DNA from: JANSWP01 sp041941305
Lineage (GTDB): Bacteria; Bacteroidota; Bacteroidia; Chitinophagales; Saprospiraceae
NCBI GenBank assembly: GCA_041941305.1
Contig: JBGTQJ010000007.1
Span: 1 to 64,000 of the forward strand
Direction of reading: 5' to 3'
DNA length: 64,000 bases
The notes below the pieces were generated by a model. The model was not told where the DNA came from, ran no database searches, and saw only the letters and a program-made list of their open reading frames with translations. A program made the translations under genes and the position numbers. Every line of letters begins with the position of its first letter. Position 1 is the first letter of the stretch. Positions 47,442 through 56,400 of this stretch are shown here, piece after piece.

Positions 47442-48670
47442 CTTTTCCCATCAATGAAGACCTGCTCTACCAAATCGCTCCCAAAAGCATAAGGCAAATA
47501 AGCAATCGAAGGAATGTTTTTAGTAATAAAAAAATTGGCTCTTTTGCCTTTTGCTATGGAACCACATTCTTCTCCTAATTCCATCGCAAAGGCACCATTG
47601 ATGGTTGCTGCATTGATAGCCTCCTCAGGTGTCATCCTCATTTTGATACATGCAAGGGAAAGCACAAATGGCATTCTTCCCGATGGCGTAGAACCAGGAT
47701 TATAATCAGTCGCCAGGGCAATCGCTATATTTGCATTGATCAACTTTCGGGCAGGAGGATAATGATCATTGATAAAAAATGGAGCAGAAGGTAACAAGGT
47801 TCCAATCGTTTCAGCATTTTTCAGACATTCAATTTCCTCGTCATTGACAACTTCCAGGTGATCTACGGAAATAGCTCCATGTTTTACAGAAGCCTGAATA
47901 CCGCCCATACAATTGAATTGATTGGTGTGAATTTTTGGTTTGAGCCCATACTTTGCTCCAGCTTCCATAATAGCTTCTGTTTCTGGTACTGAAAAAGCAA
48001 CTTTTTCGCAAAAAACATCTATGTAATCTGCCAATCCACCATCTGCAATTTTTGGTAACATCTCCTTGATTATCAAATCAATATAGCCCTTTCTGTTTGC
48101 TCGATATTCCATTGGAAAGGAATGCGCCCCCAAAAAAGTAGCTCTAACAGGCATCGCGGTCATTTCCTTTAATTTTCGAATGACCCGAAGTATTTTTAGC
48201 TCACTTTCTACTGTCAAACCATAACCACTTTTGATTTCAATTGCACCTGTTCCATATCCTCTGACTTCTTCCAATCTTTGAAAAGCTTGTTCTACTAATG
48301 CTTCCTCTGAAGTCTGTTGCAATCGCTTTGCTGAATTCAAAATCCCTCCTCCTCTTGTTGCAATTTCTTCATAAGACAAACCCCGAATTCTATCCTCAAA
48401 TTCCCGCTCACGACTTCCGGCAAAGACAAGGTGGGTATGTGAGTCGCACCAACAAGGAAAAACCATTTTCCCATTTGCATCAATGACTTGATCTGCCTGT
48501 TCCGGAGCTGACTCCATTTTACCAAAATCAACAATTTTTCCATTATTAACCAGTAAGAAAGCATTTTCTATAACTGGTAGTTCAGACATTTCACGACCTT
48601 TTTTGACATTAGATTCACCTTCCTGAACCTGAACCAATTGTTTGATATTTTTTACTAAAAGTGTTGACAT
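47438..48670 (-). CDS. hutI: Imidazolonepropionase
   Basis: 410 aa from ATG 48670; an upstream in-frame ATG at 48700 adds ten residues not typical of the family. It hydrolyses 4-imidazolone-5-propionate to N-formimino-glutamate, the third step of histidine degradation, in the cytoplasm. Visible family motifs are metal-binding DSHTHLVFAGSREREFE, RGGGILNS, EIKSGYGLT, GAHSFPMEYR, HTNQFN, and ATDYNPGSTPS near the C-terminus. No hutH, hutU or formiminoglutamate hydrolase is present in the window, so the pathway partners must be elsewhere. It follows the SDR gene on the same strand after a 90-bp gap and overlaps the rhomboid end by 4 bp. Confidence 0.95.
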   Translation of the reverse strand: MSTLLVKNIKQLVQVQEGESNVKKGREMSELPVIENAFLLVNNGKIVDFGKMESAPEQADQVIDANGKMVFPCWCDSHTHLVFAGSREREFEDRIRGLSYEEIATRGGGILNSAKRLQQTSEEALVEQAFQRLEEVRGYGTGAIEIKSGYGLTVESELKILRVIRKLKEMTAMPVRATFLGAHSFPMEYRANRKGYIDLIIKEMLPKIADGGLADYIDVFCEKVAFSVPETEAIMEAGAKYGLKPKIHTNQFNCMGGIQASVKHGAISVDHLEVVNDEEIECLKNAETIGTLLPSAPFFINDHYPPARKLINANIAIALATDYNPGSTPSGRMPFVLSLACIKMRMTPEEAINAATINGAFAMELGEECGSIAKGKRANFFITKNIPSIAYLPYAFGSDLVEQVFIDGKS

Positions 48671-48760
48671 TTTTTTGTTTTTAAATGCAATCAATATCAT
48701 ATATAATAAGACCTGCCCGGTTTATTTCTTCCAAGTGAAACCCTACAGCTTTAGGTTCTA

Positions 48761-49546
48761 TCACAAACTCCTGGTCTTACCCCCATCCACCGGCAAATTG
48801 ATCCCAGTGATATAACTCGCTGCTGGGGATGCCAGAAAACCTACTGCAGCAGCAATCTCTTCTACTACCCCAAATCGTTTCATCGGAATGGCATTGAGCC
48901 ATTTTTCCTCTTCTACTTCATAATTGATATTGGCTTTTGTAGCTCTGGCAGATATGATTTCAGTTAAGCGCTCTGTTTTAGTGGAGCCAGGCAATAAGTT
49001 ATTCACAGTGATACCCAAAGGAGCCAATTCGTTCGACATGGTTTTTGCCCAATTTGCCATTGCAGCACGGGTAGTATTGGAAACGCCTAATCCATCAATT
49101 GGCATTTTTACGGAAGTGGAAATAATATTGATGATGCGCCCGAAGCCATCTTCTTTCATTCCTTTCAATACTTCCTGAGTGATGGTATGGCTTGCGACAA
49201 TATGCTTTTTGTAAGCATCCAGGAATTCTTCAACTCCAGCATCTATTATCGGTCCACCTGGAGGTCCGCCGGTATTATTTATCAAAATGTGAATGTTTTT
49301 GACCTGTGCCAGATTAACCATTTTTTTCTTCAAATCTTTCGTATCAGAAAAATCAACTACTAAAAAATCATGTTTTTGCCCCTTTGATTTATCCAGTTCT
49401 TCGTTAACCTCTGCTAATACCTTCTCCCTCCTTGCCAAAAGCGTTACATTCGCTCCCAAAGCCGCCAATTCCTGAGCACAGGCTTTTCCTATTCCTTTGC
49501 TACTGCCACAAACAAGGGCATTTTTTCCAGTAAGATCTAAGTTCAT
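48761..49546 (-). CDS. Atypical short-chain dehydrogenase/reductase
   Basis: 261 aa with a Rossmann fold: dinucleotide motif CGSSKGIGKACAQEL near residue 13, NNTGGPPGGP in place of the usual NNAG, Ser in IISTSVKMP, and C-terminal PVDGGKTRSL. Where classical SDRs have YxxxK, this protein reads VSNTTRAAM, so both catalytic Tyr and Lys appear replaced. This matches an SDR subgroup resembling 3-oxoacyl-ACP reductase that lacks the normal tetrad; its activity is not established. It is divergent from 3-hydroxyanthranilate dioxygenase and upstream of hutI on the same strand, so a role in aromatic or amino-acid degradation is possible but unproven. Confidence 0.85.
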   Translation of the reverse strand: MNLDLTGKNALVCGSSKGIGKACAQELAALGANVTLLARREKVLAEVNEELDKSKGQKHDFLVVDFSDTKDLKKKMVNLAQVKNIHILINNTGGPPGGPIIDAGVEEFLDAYKKHIVASHTITQEVLKGMKEDGFGRIINIISTSVKMPIDGLGVSNTTRAAMANWAKTMSNELAPLGITVNNLLPGSTKTERLTEIISARATKANINYEVEEEKWLNAIPMKRFGVVEEIAAAVGFLASPAASYITGINLPVDGGKTRSL

Positions 49547-49612
49547 CTATTTTGCTTTTTTAATTTTGGGTGAATTTAACTTTAATTGAAAGTTCAAAGA
49601 AACGAAAGATGG

Positions 49613-49692
49613 GAAACAAGCGGTAAGAAACGAGAAGCAAGAATACATAGAAACTTCAGAATTTATATTTCTTGTCTCTCATTGCTTGTTTC
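49613..49692. repeat. Heptamer-phased degenerate inverted repeat
   Basis: The left arm (49613-49647) is five 7-bp units of the type GAAACAA, GAAACGA, GAAGCAA; the right arm (about 49665-49692) has TTGCTTG and TTTCTTG units, the degenerate reverse complement. It lies just before the dioxygenase gene, between divergent genes. Confidence 0.65.
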
Positions 49693-49707
49693 CAAAAATA
49701 TTTAAAT

Positions 49708-50226
49708 ATGAGTATACGAAAACCATTCAATCTCAATGGCTGGATTGATGAACACCGCCACCTTTTAAAACCACCTGTTGGAAATAAACAAGTGTATTTG
49801 GAAAATGATGATTTTATTGTGATGATTGTCGGAGGTCCAAATGGTAGAAAAGACTATCACTACGAAGACGGGGAGGAATTGTTTTATCAACTTGAAGGAG
49901 ATATTACCGTAAAAATCATTAATGATGACGGTACTCCTGAAGATATTCACATCAAAGAAGGGGATATGTTTTTGCTGCCTCCACGAATTCCACATTCCCC
50001 ACAACGCCCTGCCAATACAATCGGTTTGGTTGTTGAGCGCACCAGACGCGATGGCGAAATTGATAAACTGATGTGGTTTTGTGAAAATTGCAATAACAAA
50101 TTACATGAAGCTTCATTCGAAATGAGTGACATCGTCAACCAACTCCCACCAGTTATGAATCATTTTATGAATTCTGAGGATTTGCGTACCTGCAATCAAT
50201 GTGGAAGCCTGATGGAGAAAGTATAG
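49708..50226 (+). CDS. nbaC: 3-hydroxyanthranilate 3,4-dioxygenase
   Basis: 172 aa from ATG 49708; an in-frame TTG 36 bp upstream lies within repeat DNA and is rejected. The enzyme opens the ring of 3-hydroxyanthranilate in the kynurenine route to quinolinate/NAD or to 2-aminomuconate. The cupin metal ligands are visible: His in DYHYEDGEELFYQLEGD, its following Glu, and His in PPRIPHSPQRPANT; substrate-contacting Arg lies in VVERTRRDGE. The C-terminus carries the rubredoxin-like pair CENCNN and CNQCGSL, typical of bacterial enzymes. It is separated from the LpxH-like gene by 68 bp of octamer repeats. No other kynurenine gene is in the window. An equivalent symbol is haaO. Confidence 0.96.
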   Translation: MSIRKPFNLNGWIDEHRHLLKPPVGNKQVYLENDDFIVMIVGGPNGRKDYHYEDGEELFYQLEGDITVKIINDDGTPEDIHIKEGDMFLLPPRIPHSPQRPANTIGLVVERTRRDGEIDKLMWFCENCNNKLHEASFEMSDIVNQLPPVMNHFMNSEDLRTCNQCGSLMEKV

Positions 50227-50230
50227 GATT

Positions 50231-50294
50231 GTGTTTATGAGTTTATGTGTTTATGTCAGGGCATAAACACCTGAACACTTAAACACCTGAACGA
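50231..50294. repeat. Octamer-phased mirror repeat between dioxygenase and lpxH
   Basis: Sixty-four bases divide into eight 8-bp units: four of the GTGTTTAT type, then four of the complementary ATAAACAC type. A perfect 9-bp stem GTGTTTATG/CATAAACAC with a 6-nt loop lies at 50247-50270. It fills almost the whole intergenic space. Confidence 0.75.
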
Positions 50295-51071
50295 ATGCCT
50301 ATGGGAAAAACCTACTTTGTTTCGGACTTCCATTTGGGGGTAGATGCCAAATTAACCAGCAGGGAACGAGAACGCCAAATTGTAAATTGGCTTGACATGA
50401 TAAAAGAAGACGCCGATTCGCTTTATTTGGTTGGAGATGTTTTTGATTATTGGTTTGAATACGGTAAAGTGATTCCAAAGGGCTATGCCCGCTTGTTTGG
50501 CAAGTTGGCTGAATTACGTGATTCAGGACTGCCAATCTACTTTTTCACAGGCAACCATGACATGTGGATGTTTCGATATTTTGAGGAAGAGTTTGACATT
50601 CCTATTTACCGGAAACCAATTGTACGGAAAATTCAAGGCAAAACTTTTTTTATTGGACATGGTGATGGCTTGGGACCTGGAGATCATGGTTATAAATTCA
50701 TCAAAAAAGTTTTTTCTAACCCAGTTTGTCAATGGCTTTTTGAACGATTGCATCCCAATTTTGGGCTTTGGCTCATGCAATTTTGGTCTGGAAGGAGTCG
50801 TGAAGCCACTTCTCCTGACGAAGGCTCCTTTTTAGGCGAAGACAATGAATGGCTTATCACTTTTTGCAATGAAAAAATTCAGGAGGTGGAAGTTGATTAT
50901 TTTATTTTTGGACATCGCCACTTACCTATTGATCACACATTAAAAAACGGACACAGTCGTTATATCAATCTTGGTGATTGGTTATTTCACAATTCATATG
51001 CTGTTTTTGATGGAGAAAATTTGGACATACAGTTTTTTGAGAATGAAGAGGGGAAGGTTTTTGGAGGATGA
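50295..51071 (+). CDS. lpxH: UDP-2,3-diacylglucosamine diphosphatase-type metallophosphoesterase
   Basis: 258 aa. Calcineurin-like motifs are all present: SDFHLG (~9), GDVFDYWFE (~46), GNHDMWM (~85), GHGDGLGPGDHGYK (~119) and GHRHLPID (~200), giving the two-metal site. In the lipid A pathway LpxH releases UMP from UDP-2,3-diacylglucosamine at the inner membrane; Bacteroidota carry this form. The hydrophobic/amphipathic stretch around PVCQWLFERLHPNFGLWLMQFW fits membrane association. Assignment to LpxH rather than a general phosphoesterase is based on the motif spacing and the central insertion. Confidence 0.85.
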   Translation: MPMGKTYFVSDFHLGVDAKLTSRERERQIVNWLDMIKEDADSLYLVGDVFDYWFEYGKVIPKGYARLFGKLAELRDSGLPIYFFTGNHDMWMFRYFEEEFDIPIYRKPIVRKIQGKTFFIGHGDGLGPGDHGYKFIKKVFSNPVCQWLFERLHPNFGLWLMQFWSGRSREATSPDEGSFLGEDNEWLITFCNEKIQEVEVDYFIFGHRHLPIDHTLKNGHSRYINLGDWLFHNSYAVFDGENLDIQFFENEEGKVFGG

Positions 51072-51086
51072 GGGTTCTTGTTGCTG

Positions 51087-51137
51087 GATTCTGGGTGCGG
51101 GGTGCGGGGTACAAGGTGCGGGGTGCGAGGTGCGGGG
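51087..51137. repeat. GC-rich heptamer tandem array
   Basis: Seven 7-bp units all start with GG: GGATTCT, then GGTGCGG four times with GGTACAA and GGTGCGA interspersed. The tract is much more GC-rich than its surroundings and lies just after the lpxH stop. Only one arm is seen; no complementary arm follows. Confidence 0.8.
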
Positions 51138-51156
51138 TTTTTTGCATCCATTTTTG

Positions 51157-51999
51157 ATGCATTGCCTGGGGAGCCCTAGTTGCTCCTTCAGAGGGTCAGG
51201 TGCTTGGGTAGGCGTTCTCCTTTTATTCTTTCAGTTCAACATCTTTTCCCAAAGTCCAGATTCTGTTTATTCCTTAATTCAAACCATCGAAGTTGAAAAC
51301 GAATTTGCCGTTTCCGATAAATTGCATCAATTGTATGTCTTAGACGCTAAAAATGAATTGGTCAAATTAAATGAAGAAGGGCAAGTTACTTTTCAATTCA
51401 ACAATAACACCCTTGGTGAATTAGCTCATGTGGACGCTTCCAATCCTTTCAACCTATTGCTTTTCTACCGAGAATATCTGAATATCCTTGTCCTTGATCG
51501 CACCCTAAATCAAACAACCCAACTAAACCTCTTTGACCTCAATATTTTGCAAGTCAATGCGGTCGGGATGGCAAATGATAACAATGTTTGGATTTTTGAT
51601 GACTTCAATAATCAATTAAAGAAGGTTAATCGGCAAGGAAACGTGATTCTGGAGAGCGACAATCTGACTTTGCTTTTTGAAAAAACCATCCGACCCAATT
51701 TTTTGCTGGAAAAAGAGCAAATGGTTTACCTGAACGATCCCGAAATTGGCATTATTATTTTTGATGTATTTGGGCAGTTTGTCAAGGTATTGGATTTCAA
51801 GGGTTTAGATTTTTTTCAGGTTGTTGAAAATCAATTAATATTTTTCGATAATGAAGCCTTAAATAGTTTTCATTTGCAGTCTCTTTTGATGAAAAAGATC
51901 GCCTTACCAAAGGGGCTTAAATCCTCCAAAAGGGTTTTGGTGCAAAAAAATCGCCTGTATGGAATTTTTGAGGGAAGAATTGAGGTTTATTCATTCTGA
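51157..51999 (+). CDS. Secreted beta-propeller-like protein of unknown function
   Basis: 280 aa from ATG 51157, the only ATG that gives a sensible signal peptide (Arg-containing start, hydrophobic WVGVLLLFFQFNIFSQ). A longer ORF upstream runs through lpxH and the repeat array and is rejected. The mature part has several 40-50-residue segments of four short strands (QLYVLDAKNELVKLNEEG, NNVWIFDDFNNQLKKVNRQG, IIIFDVFGQFVKVLDF, NRLYGIFEGRIEVYSF), resembling NHL- or WD-like propeller blades. No catalytic residues are visible. Its stop overlaps the next ATG (TGATG). I do not recognise a named family. Confidence 0.7.
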   Translation: MHCLGSPSCSFRGSGAWVGVLLLFFQFNIFSQSPDSVYSLIQTIEVENEFAVSDKLHQLYVLDAKNELVKLNEEGQVTFQFNNNTLGELAHVDASNPFNLLLFYREYLNILVLDRTLNQTTQLNLFDLNILQVNAVGMANDNNVWIFDDFNNQLKKVNRQGNVILESDNLTLLFEKTIRPNFLLEKEQMVYLNDPEIGIIIFDVFGQFVKVLDFKGLDFFQVVENQLIFFDNEALNSFHLQSLLMKKIALPKGLKSSKRVLVQKNRLYGIFEGRIEVYSF

Positions 52000-52584
52000 T
52001 GACCATCCAAGATTTAAAGAAGAACAATCTAATTCTATTTGAAGCTATCAGTGGCAGTCGAGCCTATGGAACCCACTTGCCTTTCTCTGATGAAGATGGG
52101 CGAGGCGTTTTTGTATTGCCAAAAGAAAGGTTTTATGGACTTAATTACATTGCACAAGTAAGTGATGAAAAAAATGACAATGTTTATTATGAGTTAGGAC
52201 GATTTTTAGAATTGCTATCAAAAATATTGCAAGGACTATCGCGATTATTGGGACTGGGTAAAAAAGAGGAATGATGCACAATATGAAAATACCATTGCCC
52301 ATGGCAAAAATTACGATTCGAAAAATATGATGCATACTTTTCGATTGTTGGATATGGCAGAAGAAATTGCTCGTTTTGGAGAAATTAGAGTCAGGCGACC
52401 CAATCGCAATTTTTTGCTAAAAATTAGAAAAGGGGATTTTGATTACGATGAGTTATTGAATTGGGCAGAGGAGAAGATTAAAAGAATAGAACTTTTGTAT
52501 GCCGAAAGTGATTTGCCTGAAAAGCCAGATTTGGAGATGATAAATCAGTTTTTAATAGAAATTAGAAATGACTGGTATGCTTAA
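51999..52584 (+). pseudogene. Decayed nucleotidyltransferase (COG3541-like) with internal deletion and frameshift
   Basis: The first frame (51999-52274) encodes the N-terminus of a polymerase-beta-type nucleotidyltransferase, with GSRAYGTHLPFSDEDGRGVF and NVYYELGRFLELLSK, then turns into nonsense. The next frame from about 52225 reads YCKDYRDYWDWVKKRNDAQY, IAHGKNYDSKNMMHTFRLL, RVRRPNRNFLLKIRKGDFDY and a final helix ending IRNDWYA, the family's C-terminus. From memory of the family, roughly 150-200 residues between LELLSK and YCKDY are missing and the join is out of frame. Both pieces are well conserved, so the damage looks recent. Alternatively the assembly is wrong at ~52220. Confidence 0.8.
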
Positions 52585-52679
52585 AACCTATTATGGCTTT
52601 GGTTTCTCAAAATCAGGTATGAAGTCTGCTATATATGATTTTTGAAAAAATATATCTTCTTTTGCAGAATTTTTTTGAT

Positions 52680-52737
52680 GGTTCAATTCATTTTGTCAAT
52701 TCGAGTTGCAACTCGAATTGACAAAATGAATTGAACC
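52680..52737. repeat. Perfect 58-bp palindrome, zero spacer
   Basis: Arms of 29 bp (52680-52708 and 52709-52737) are exact reverse complements, meeting at TTGCAA with no loop. On the plus strand CCC and five T follow, so it could also act as a terminator after the broken nucleotidyltransferase. It is AT-rich and unrelated to the heptamer arrays. Confidence 0.95.
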
Positions 52738-52762
52738 CCTTTTTATTGACCATTGTAAAATA

Positions 52763-53377
52763 ATGAGAACTTATTTTTTACTCTTTTTTGCCTCACTTGT
52801 TTTTTTGCATGCATGTGAAGATGGTGAGGCTACACAAACCCAAAGTGCTGAAAAAACAGAAACGGTAAAATCTGATTCAATTATCATCCATGAAATCAAT
52901 GAATACGCCAATTATGTGGAGACCAACTACATGGAAAACCAATTGGAAATCAGTTTAAATCCACCAGATAATAATGAGAAAATTGTTTGGCTGGAGGATA
53001 AAGACGGAAAATTACTTCGGGTTATTTATGCCATTTTTAGCCTGGATCCATACTTCAAACACACTTATTATCTGAAAGATGGGGAAATCATCTATTATCG
53101 CTACCAACAATGGAAACGAACGGTGATGCCAAGGCAGGGAAGTGAGATTTTATGCTTACTGCATGAGGGAAAAATATTTTCTACCAAAAGCAAATATTTA
53201 GAAAAGGACAATGACGACCGACCCCTTGAATTAGCAAAAATGCCTTATGCTGATTATGATGTCAATCCTGACACCATGTTGATGACCATTAATAATTATT
53301 GGCTAGACATAATAACCAAAAAAGCCAATGGTGGGGAGCCTCAAAGATCTCAAACCACTCCGGTTGATATCAATTGA
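52763..53377 (+). CDS. Lipoprotein of unknown function
   Basis: 204 aa. The lipobox is clear (MRTYFLLFFASLVFLHAC, Cys18), followed by a Thr/Gln/Glu-rich linker. The body has beta-strand pairs with aromatic residues (KIVWLEDKDGKLLRVIYAIF, HTYYLKDGEIIYYRYQQWKR, GSEILCLLHEGKIFSTKSKY). No family is recognised. It starts 25 bp after the perfect palindrome and is convergent with the FG-GAP lipoprotein gene; a 12-bp palindrome TTCAAATTTGAA lies between the two stops at 53402-53413. Confidence 0.75.
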   Translation: MRTYFLLFFASLVFLHACEDGEATQTQSAEKTETVKSDSIIIHEINEYANYVETNYMENQLEISLNPPDNNEKIVWLEDKDGKLLRVIYAIFSLDPYFKHTYYLKDGEIIYYRYQQWKRTVMPRQGSEILCLLHEGKIFSTKSKYLEKDNDDRPLELAKMPYADYDVNPDTMLMTINNYWLDIITKKANGGEPQRSQTTPVDIN

Positions 53378-53416
53378 ACATTAGGTATTTGGGCGACTCT
53401 TTTCAAATTTGAACTT

Positions 53417-56400
53417 TCAATTCATAGTCAAAAGACTGCCTTTTTGAATTTCAAATACCTCAATTGGTGCATTATTATTCGCCACCAAAATCAATTTATT
53501 GCCATTGGCACGCGTCAACAATGCCAGGTCTTTAACATTGCCCGCCGCAAAAAAGCCGCTTTGAGTAATCCCCAAAGGTTTGAAGTTGCCATCGCCTAAA
53601 CCTTTTAAGACAAGTCCATTGCCTGCATCGTACCTCGGTGTTTCTACCTCTGTATCAAAATTATTGCCTGCAATAATTAGATCCATATTGCCATCAGTAT
53701 CCAGATCTAGAGGAATGATGGCATTAACGGGTGCTATTTGAGCTTCATTGGGCAATTTTTTGACTGTGAAAGAATTGCCCTCATTGATTAAAACGATTGA
53801 CTCAAAATGAGTTGCTTCTAAATGAAGTGCTTTTTGAATTTTTTGATCACCCAGAATATCTTCAATTCCTGCAGTTGCAAATTCTTTATACGTAGGAAAT
53901 TTGTCCTTGATAAATGGCATCTGTTCAGAGGAACATTGCCGTCCGCGTGTTGGTACTAGCTTTCCTTTATATTCTTTACTCAAAACAATATCACAACTAC
54001 CATTTTCATCAAAGTCATCAGCGAAAACATTGAAAGGTTTCTTTTTGGAAGCGTAGAACTTTGTGTTTAAACCAATGTTGCCAACAATAAAATCTTCATC
54101 GCCGTCATTATCGACATCTGCTGCTGCCAAAGAGTACCACCACCCTTTGAGATCATTGGTTCCATAATCTTGAGAAGCATCTCTTAGTTTTCCGTTTTCA
54201 TTGAGGAAAACTTTTATTGACATCCATTCCCCAGTCAAAATGAGATCAGGAGCATTGTCCTTGTTCAGGTCTGTCCATAGGGCAGCTTTCACAATTCCAA
54301 TATTCTCCAAATCTGGTGCCCACTCTGCTGTCACTTCTGTCATTTTGCCCTGATTGAAATCATTTCTCAAGAGGTAGCTCTTGGATGGATAGGGATATTT
54401 TCCTGGTTGAGCCGCCCCTCCTACAAATATATCCAGGTCTCCATCTTGATCGAAATCAGCAGCAGCAGCTATATTTCCACTTTCCAGATTTTCAGGAATT
54501 GCACCGTCTGTTTTAAAAAATTGTCCGTTTTGAGTATTGGCGAACAAGCGATCCTGGAGTGGTGCCTTATCGACTTTAAATTCTCCGCCTCCGCCACTTA
54601 CCAAAAACAAATCTTTCCAACCATCTCCATTACCATCAAAAAAGAGCGCATCCAAGTCTTCACAATTTACATCTAATTGGAAGTGTGGGTTTTCCGATAA
54701 GCTGAAAGTTCCATCAGCGTTTTGGGTGTAAATCACAGCACTTTGACCTGAAGCGCCTCCTACAAAGAAATCCTCTAGGCCATCATTGTTTACATCTGCT
54801 ACACTTATTTTTGGTCCAAGTGTAGATTGTTTGTGAGGCAACAAAATCTCTGAAACAAAATCATCAAATTGATTTTCAGTATGTTTAAAAGCGATCCCCA
54901 AATCTGTTGCATTCAATTTTTTTATTGGGGTCTCCCCTTCTGGTTTCACATTTACTTTTTTACCCGCAGCTTCCTTTTGTTCAACTTTTAAAACCTGGTT
55001 CGCTGTCACGTTTTCGATGGAAGATAGCTTACCGTTTGGCCATTTTACTTCCACTAAATCTATTTTTTGAATATCTCCAAGACCAAAATGCAGAACTTCC
55101 TCCACTGCTGATTCAAATCCTCTTGTATTCATCAGTTCTTGAAACTGCTGTTGATCCTTATAAAAAATAGTAACCTTGGCACCAGCGATAGGGGTAGCCG
55201 TGCTTTCTCCTTTCAATTGGATTCTCAAATAGTTGCCTCTATTTTGCTCAACTGCATTGTTTTGATATACAAATGCAGGCTGGTCAATATTGTTGATTAC
55301 CAAATCCAAATCTCCATCGGCATCCAAATCTGCATAAGCCGCTCCATTGGAATAGGTAGCATCCATCATACCCCATTCTTTGGAAGTATTGGAAAAGGAA
55401 AGGTCTCCATTGTTTTTATAAATGACATTGGGCAACTTAATTTCAGGTAAGGCATCAAAAATCTCCTGTCGTTTTTCCATTGGAATACTCCCTCCATATT
55501 CCTCTTTTTTAGCCGCCAGCATCAATCTGAAATCATTGTCCCGGGTATACCTTCGATAACCATTGGTGACAAAATAATCTTTGTAACCATCATTGTCAAA
55601 ATCTGCTAGTAGCGCAGCCCAACTCCAATCCGTTCTTGCTACACCCGTCAAATTGGCAATATTGGAAAAAGTGCCATTTCCATTATTCAATTGCATGGAA
55701 TTGAACATATACTGGTATTGATAGCCCAACTCATTCACATAATATCGAAATCCTTTAACGTCCATGGATGCCATCAGTGTTTTATCGCGAATATGGTCAT
55801 CTGCAGCCATATCCAAAACAGCAATATCTACCAAACCATCATTATTGATATCCGCAATGTCACAGCCCATCCCGAAGAAAGAAATCTGCTTGGTTTTTTC
55901 TTTGATTCGATCTGTAAAAGTGCCATCACCATTATTGATGTACATAAAATCCGGGACAGAGTAATCATTTGCTACATATACATCCAGCCAGCCATCAGTA
56001 TTCAAATCACTCACTGCCAGGCCAAGTCCATAACCGTATTGTAGCATTCCTGCTTCTTTTGTAATTCTTTTGAATTTTCCATCCTCATTTTGATACAAAT
56101 GACAGCTTGCGTCTGCCATAGCTTTTGGATTTTTGATGTCTTCAAAAACCTGTGAATGGGGCACTCTGAAATACTTGGATTCGTTGAGTACAAAACAATC
56201 AAGATCTCCATCATTATCAAAATCGAAAAAAGCCGCTGCTGTACCACGATTACCGGAATTCAAACCATATTCCTTGCCCTTTTCAGAAAAAGTACCGTCC
56301 TGGTTATTAATAAAAAGAAGGTTCTTGCGATTGTTTTGGTCTTTATCGGGTCCCGCCTGAAGTACATATATGTCTTGCCAACCATCTCCATTTACATCTG

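Noticed and set aside
48671..48700. ATG at 48700 as hutI start
   Set aside because: It adds ten residues (MILIAFKNKK) not typical of imidazolonepropionases; ATG 48670 gives the usual N-terminus.
49672..49707. TTG start 36 bp upstream for the dioxygenase
   Set aside because: It lies in degenerate repeat DNA and adds residues absent from the family; ATG 49708 starts at the conserved N-terminus.
50971..51156. Upstream extension of the propeller-like protein into lpxH
   Set aside because: It overlaps lpxH in another frame and passes through the heptamer array; the signal peptide begins only after ATG 51157.
51999..52274. Intact small 91-aa nucleotidyltransferase
   Set aside because: The last ~20 residues are out-of-frame nonsense and the true C-terminus continues in the next frame to 52584.
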